From: an uncultured Prochlorococcus sp.
GTDB lineage: Bacteria > Cyanobacteriota > Cyanobacteriia > PCC-6307 > Cyanobiaceae
Direction of reading: 5' to 3'
Assembly: GCA_902572675.1 (NCBI GenBank)
Contig: CACGGY010000053.1
Coordinates: 1-5,973, forward strand
Length of the DNA stretch: 5,973 nucleotides
Below are positions 4,423-5,973 of the stretch, one piece after another. Under the pieces are notes generated by a model. It did not search any database. It had not been told where the DNA came from and saw only the letters and a list, made by a program, of their open reading frames with translations. Within the stretch, counting starts at the first letter, position 1. Each line of letters starts with the position of its first letter. The translations under genes were made by a program, and so were the position numbers.

Positions 4423-4512
4423 ATGAAAAAAAGAGTTATTGTTCTTGATACAAATGTTTTATTAAATGATCCCGAGACACCAAAAGTAGAGAAAAATGAA
4501 AGACAAAGTTAA
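4423..4512 (+). CDS. PIN-domain N-terminal remnant or micro-ORF, 29 residues
   Basis: AAAGAGGA (4407-4414) with 8 nt spacing precedes ATG 4423. The peptide MKKRVIVLDTNVLLNDPE matches the N-terminal strand and first catalytic Asp (Asp9) of PIN nucleases, most like those fused to PhoH-type ATPases (VLDTNVLLxDP). After residue 18 it departs into TPKVEKNERQS and stops. The rest of the PIN acidic site is missing, so it cannot be a nuclease. Its last 17 nt overlap the LOG gene in the +1 frame. It keeps a better ribosome binding site than the LOG gene, so it may now be a coupled leader ORF. A deletion that fused a gene start to the LOG gene's 5' end is the likeliest origin (inference). Confidence 0.65.
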   Translation: MKKRVIVLDTNVLLNDPETPKVEKNERQS

Positions 4513-5374
4513 ATTCACTTTTGAAAAAGAAAGAAGTAATGAGGTTAAATTAGTTGCTAGTAATTTAGAAGCAATTTTAAAATCTAGTACTTATAAACTT
4601 GCTCACGAAGATATAGATTTATTGAATACTGATGAAATGCGAGGAGTGAGGATGCTCCTTGAAATAACAAAGCCTGAGCAGACACTTGAGAAAGAAAAAA
4701 TAATTTCAACAGTAATTGTTTTTGGGGGTGTCCACATATCAGAAGAAATTACATCTAAAAGAAGGTTGGATAATGCTATCAAACTTCTTACAAAAAATCC
4801 TAAATCTAAATCTTTAAAGATTGCTATCAAAAAATTAAAAAATTTGCACTCCCTATCACATTATTATTCTTCAGCAAGAGAGTTATCTAAATTAATTTCA
4901 CTAGATAGCAAAACAAAAAGTTCTAACTCGCATGTAATAGTTACTGGTGGGGGACCGGGGATTATGGAAGCAGCTAACAGAGGAGCGTTTGATGCCGGCT
5001 GTAAGTCTATTGGATTAAACATAAGCCTACCAAATGAGCAGCACCCTAATTCTTTTATTACACCAGGATTATGTTTTAAATTTAATTATTTTGCAATGAG
5101 GAAATTTCATTTTGTCATGAGATCTGCTGCTGCAGTTTTTTTTCCTGGAGGATTTGGAACTTTAGATGAGTTATTTGAATTATTGACATTAAGACAAACC
5201 GGAATGAAGAAAAAAATACCCATAATTTTGTTTGGCAGGGGCTATTGGGAAAAGGTAATTAATTTTCAGTTCTTGTATGATATGGGTTTAATTGGAAAGG
5301 AGGATTTATCTATTTTTAAATACGCTGATACAGCAAATGAGGCTTGGGAATTTATAAGAAATCTTAATTATTAA
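4496..5374 (+). CDS. LOG-family Rossmann protein (TIGR00730-like), putative nucleotide phosphoribohydrolase
   Basis: The frame has 292 codons. A Rossmann strand STVIVFGG lies at residues 71-78, GGGPGIMEAANRGA at 151-164, and PGGFGTLDE at 217-225. The last two are the signature motifs of the LOG / 'lysine decarboxylase-like' family. Arg128 (SSARELSK), Arg202 and Arg209 lie where family phosphate-binding residues are expected. Characterised members hydrolyse nucleoside 5'-monophosphates to free base and ribose 5-phosphate (cytokinin activation in plants, nucleotide salvage in bacteria), and the old lysine decarboxylase label is not supported for them. The N-terminal 70 residues are a helical extension absent from the shortest (about 190-residue) members. 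The start ATG 4496 lies inside the PIN remnant; only a weak AGAG precedes it, so translation is probably coupled. Family secure; substrate not. Confidence 0.92.
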   Translation: MKDKVKFTFEKERSNEVKLVASNLEAILKSSTYKLAHEDIDLLNTDEMRGVRMLLEITKPEQTLEKEKIISTVIVFGGVHISEEITSKRRLDNAIKLLTKNPKSKSLKIAIKKLKNLHSLSHYYSSARELSKLISLDSKTKSSNSHVIVTGGGPGIMEAANRGAFDAGCKSIGLNISLPNEQHPNSFITPGLCFKFNYFAMRKFHFVMRSAAAVFFPGGFGTLDELFELLTLRQTGMKKKIPIILFGRGYWEKVINFQFLYDMGLIGKEDLSIFKYADTANEAWEFIRNLNY

Positions 5375-5574
5375 AATTAAAAAATTTACCTCTTCTAATA
5401 TATTTTTATATTTATTAAAAATTTATTTAACTATTTTTTTAATGAACTGAATAAAGTGATTATTATTTGAACTAAATTTTCAAAAGTATAAACAATAAAA
5501 AATATTATTTTTAGACTTTAATATTTATAGTTTAATTTTTATAGCTCAACTTTTTAAATATAAAAAAATATTAT
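5375..5574. other. Very A+T-rich convergent spacer
   Basis: About 200 bases separate the LOG gene from the convergent minus-strand gene. They contain no G+C-rich hairpin. There are only A/T-only inverted pairs, for example ATTAAAAA near 5416 with TTTTTAAT near 5436, and two near-copies of AAAAAATATTATT (about 5498 and 5564). These may act as weak bidirectional terminators. No gene is seen. Confidence 0.5.
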
Positions 5575-5973
5575 TCAAATAAAAGGTAACTCACTCCAAA
5601 CAGCTAAGTTTGTATTTTCATGATCATCTGAAGAAAAATATATTTGATTAGTTATACCACTAGGTTCAATCTCTTTTTGAAAGCACTCACAGTGTGTAGT
5701 AATAAAAAGTACAAAGTTTCTAATAAAATAGAAAAATAATATTCTATAAAAATTCTCACTAAATATATCTGGATCAGAAGTCCATAAAATACGTAAGCCT
5801 CGAATTCTGATTTTTAAACAACCAATTTTTCTCTCTATTGTTGTCTTACAAGATAAAACTTTTAATTTACTTTTACCAAAATGAAATAATCTGCATGAAT
5901 ATTTATCATGCAAAGTTTGAAAAGGGATTTTACAAATTCTTTGCAAATTAGAATTGAAAAAAAGTTTTAGGTT
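5575..5973 (-). CDS. Unrecognised protein, C-terminal part (runs off the window)
   Basis: The minus-strand frame is open from the right edge to TGA at 5577-5575, about 132 codons. A TTG at 5946 could start it, but the frame stays open upstream (NLKLFFNSN) and no ribosome binding site is seen, so the gene probably begins outside the window. The visible part contains CRLFHFGKSKLKVLSCKTT, a Lys/Arg-rich stretch, LWTSDPDIFSENFYRILFFY, a short hydrophobic run (FFYFIRNFVLFI), a Cys pair (HCECF), and a polar end FSSDDHENTNLAVWSELPFI. The mixed composition and absence of stops over 132 codons in this A+T-rich DNA support a real gene. I recognise no family. It is convergent with the LOG gene. Confidence 0.6.
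   Translation of the reverse strand, partial: NLKLFFNSNLQRICKIPFQTLHDKYSCRLFHFGKSKLKVLSCKTTIERKIGCLKIRIRGLRILWTSDPDIFSENFYRILFFYFIRNFVLFITTHCECFQKEIEPSGITNQIYFSSDDHENTNLAVWSELPFI

Noticed and set aside
4603..4830. 75-codon minus ORF inside the LOG gene
   Set aside because: It is the antisense shadow of a strongly identified LOG coding region.
1..5973. CRISPR array, tRNA or rRNA gene, insertion sequence
   Set aside because: No regularly spaced direct repeats, no cloverleaf or ribosomal core sequence, and no transposase-like frame were seen on either strand.

Overview
The window is about 70% A+T. It carries densely packed very small ORFs, and three features point to a picocyanobacterium of the Prochlorococcus type: a DUF4278-like 'TYRG' peptide, two peptides ending in a CP12-like Cys-x8-Cys tail, and the size and composition of the genes. 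This assignment is inferred from sequence character; no taxonomic marker gene is present.

Bases 1-962, mostly minus strand. A two-step minus-strand cluster of tiny genes runs 622 to 449 to 303. The first ORF carries an in-frame TAA and its frame is coupled by TAATG to a 48-residue hydrophobic protein. Directly after that stop lies a near-consensus promoter (TTGACA-17-TATAAA). It reads through a structured leader of about 98 nt into a 33-residue DUF4278-like peptide with a good ribosome binding site. A minus-strand intrinsic terminator lies at 766-816, and half of it recurs inverted at 953-968.

Bases 963-3230, mostly plus strand. This stretch mixes intact small ORFs (1791-1997, 2074-2229, 2380-2496) with coding-looking runs broken by in-frame TAA/TAG codons or single-base frame changes (963-1448, 2465-2725, 2737-3064, 3064-3230). 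It reads as an accessory region in decay. Random open runs of about 50 codons are expected at this base composition, so these calls rest on residue composition and continuity across lesions, not on length.

Bases 3269-5374, plus strand. This is a collinear run of intact genes, most with clear purine-rich ribosome binding sites: a Cys-tail peptide, a 33-residue membrane peptide, a second Cys-tail peptide, a cupin, a 29-codon PIN-domain N-terminal remnant, and an overlapping LOG-family (TIGR00730-like) Rossmann protein. The last of these is the most securely identified gene.

Bases 5375-5973. A very A+T-rich convergent spacer is followed by the C-terminal part of an unrecognised minus-strand gene that runs off the right edge.

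The most interesting signals are the paralogous CP12-like tails, the leader-controlled DUF4278-like peptide, the PIN remnant coupled to the LOG gene, and the repeated occurrence of single TAA/TAG codons inside otherwise continuous small reading frames.
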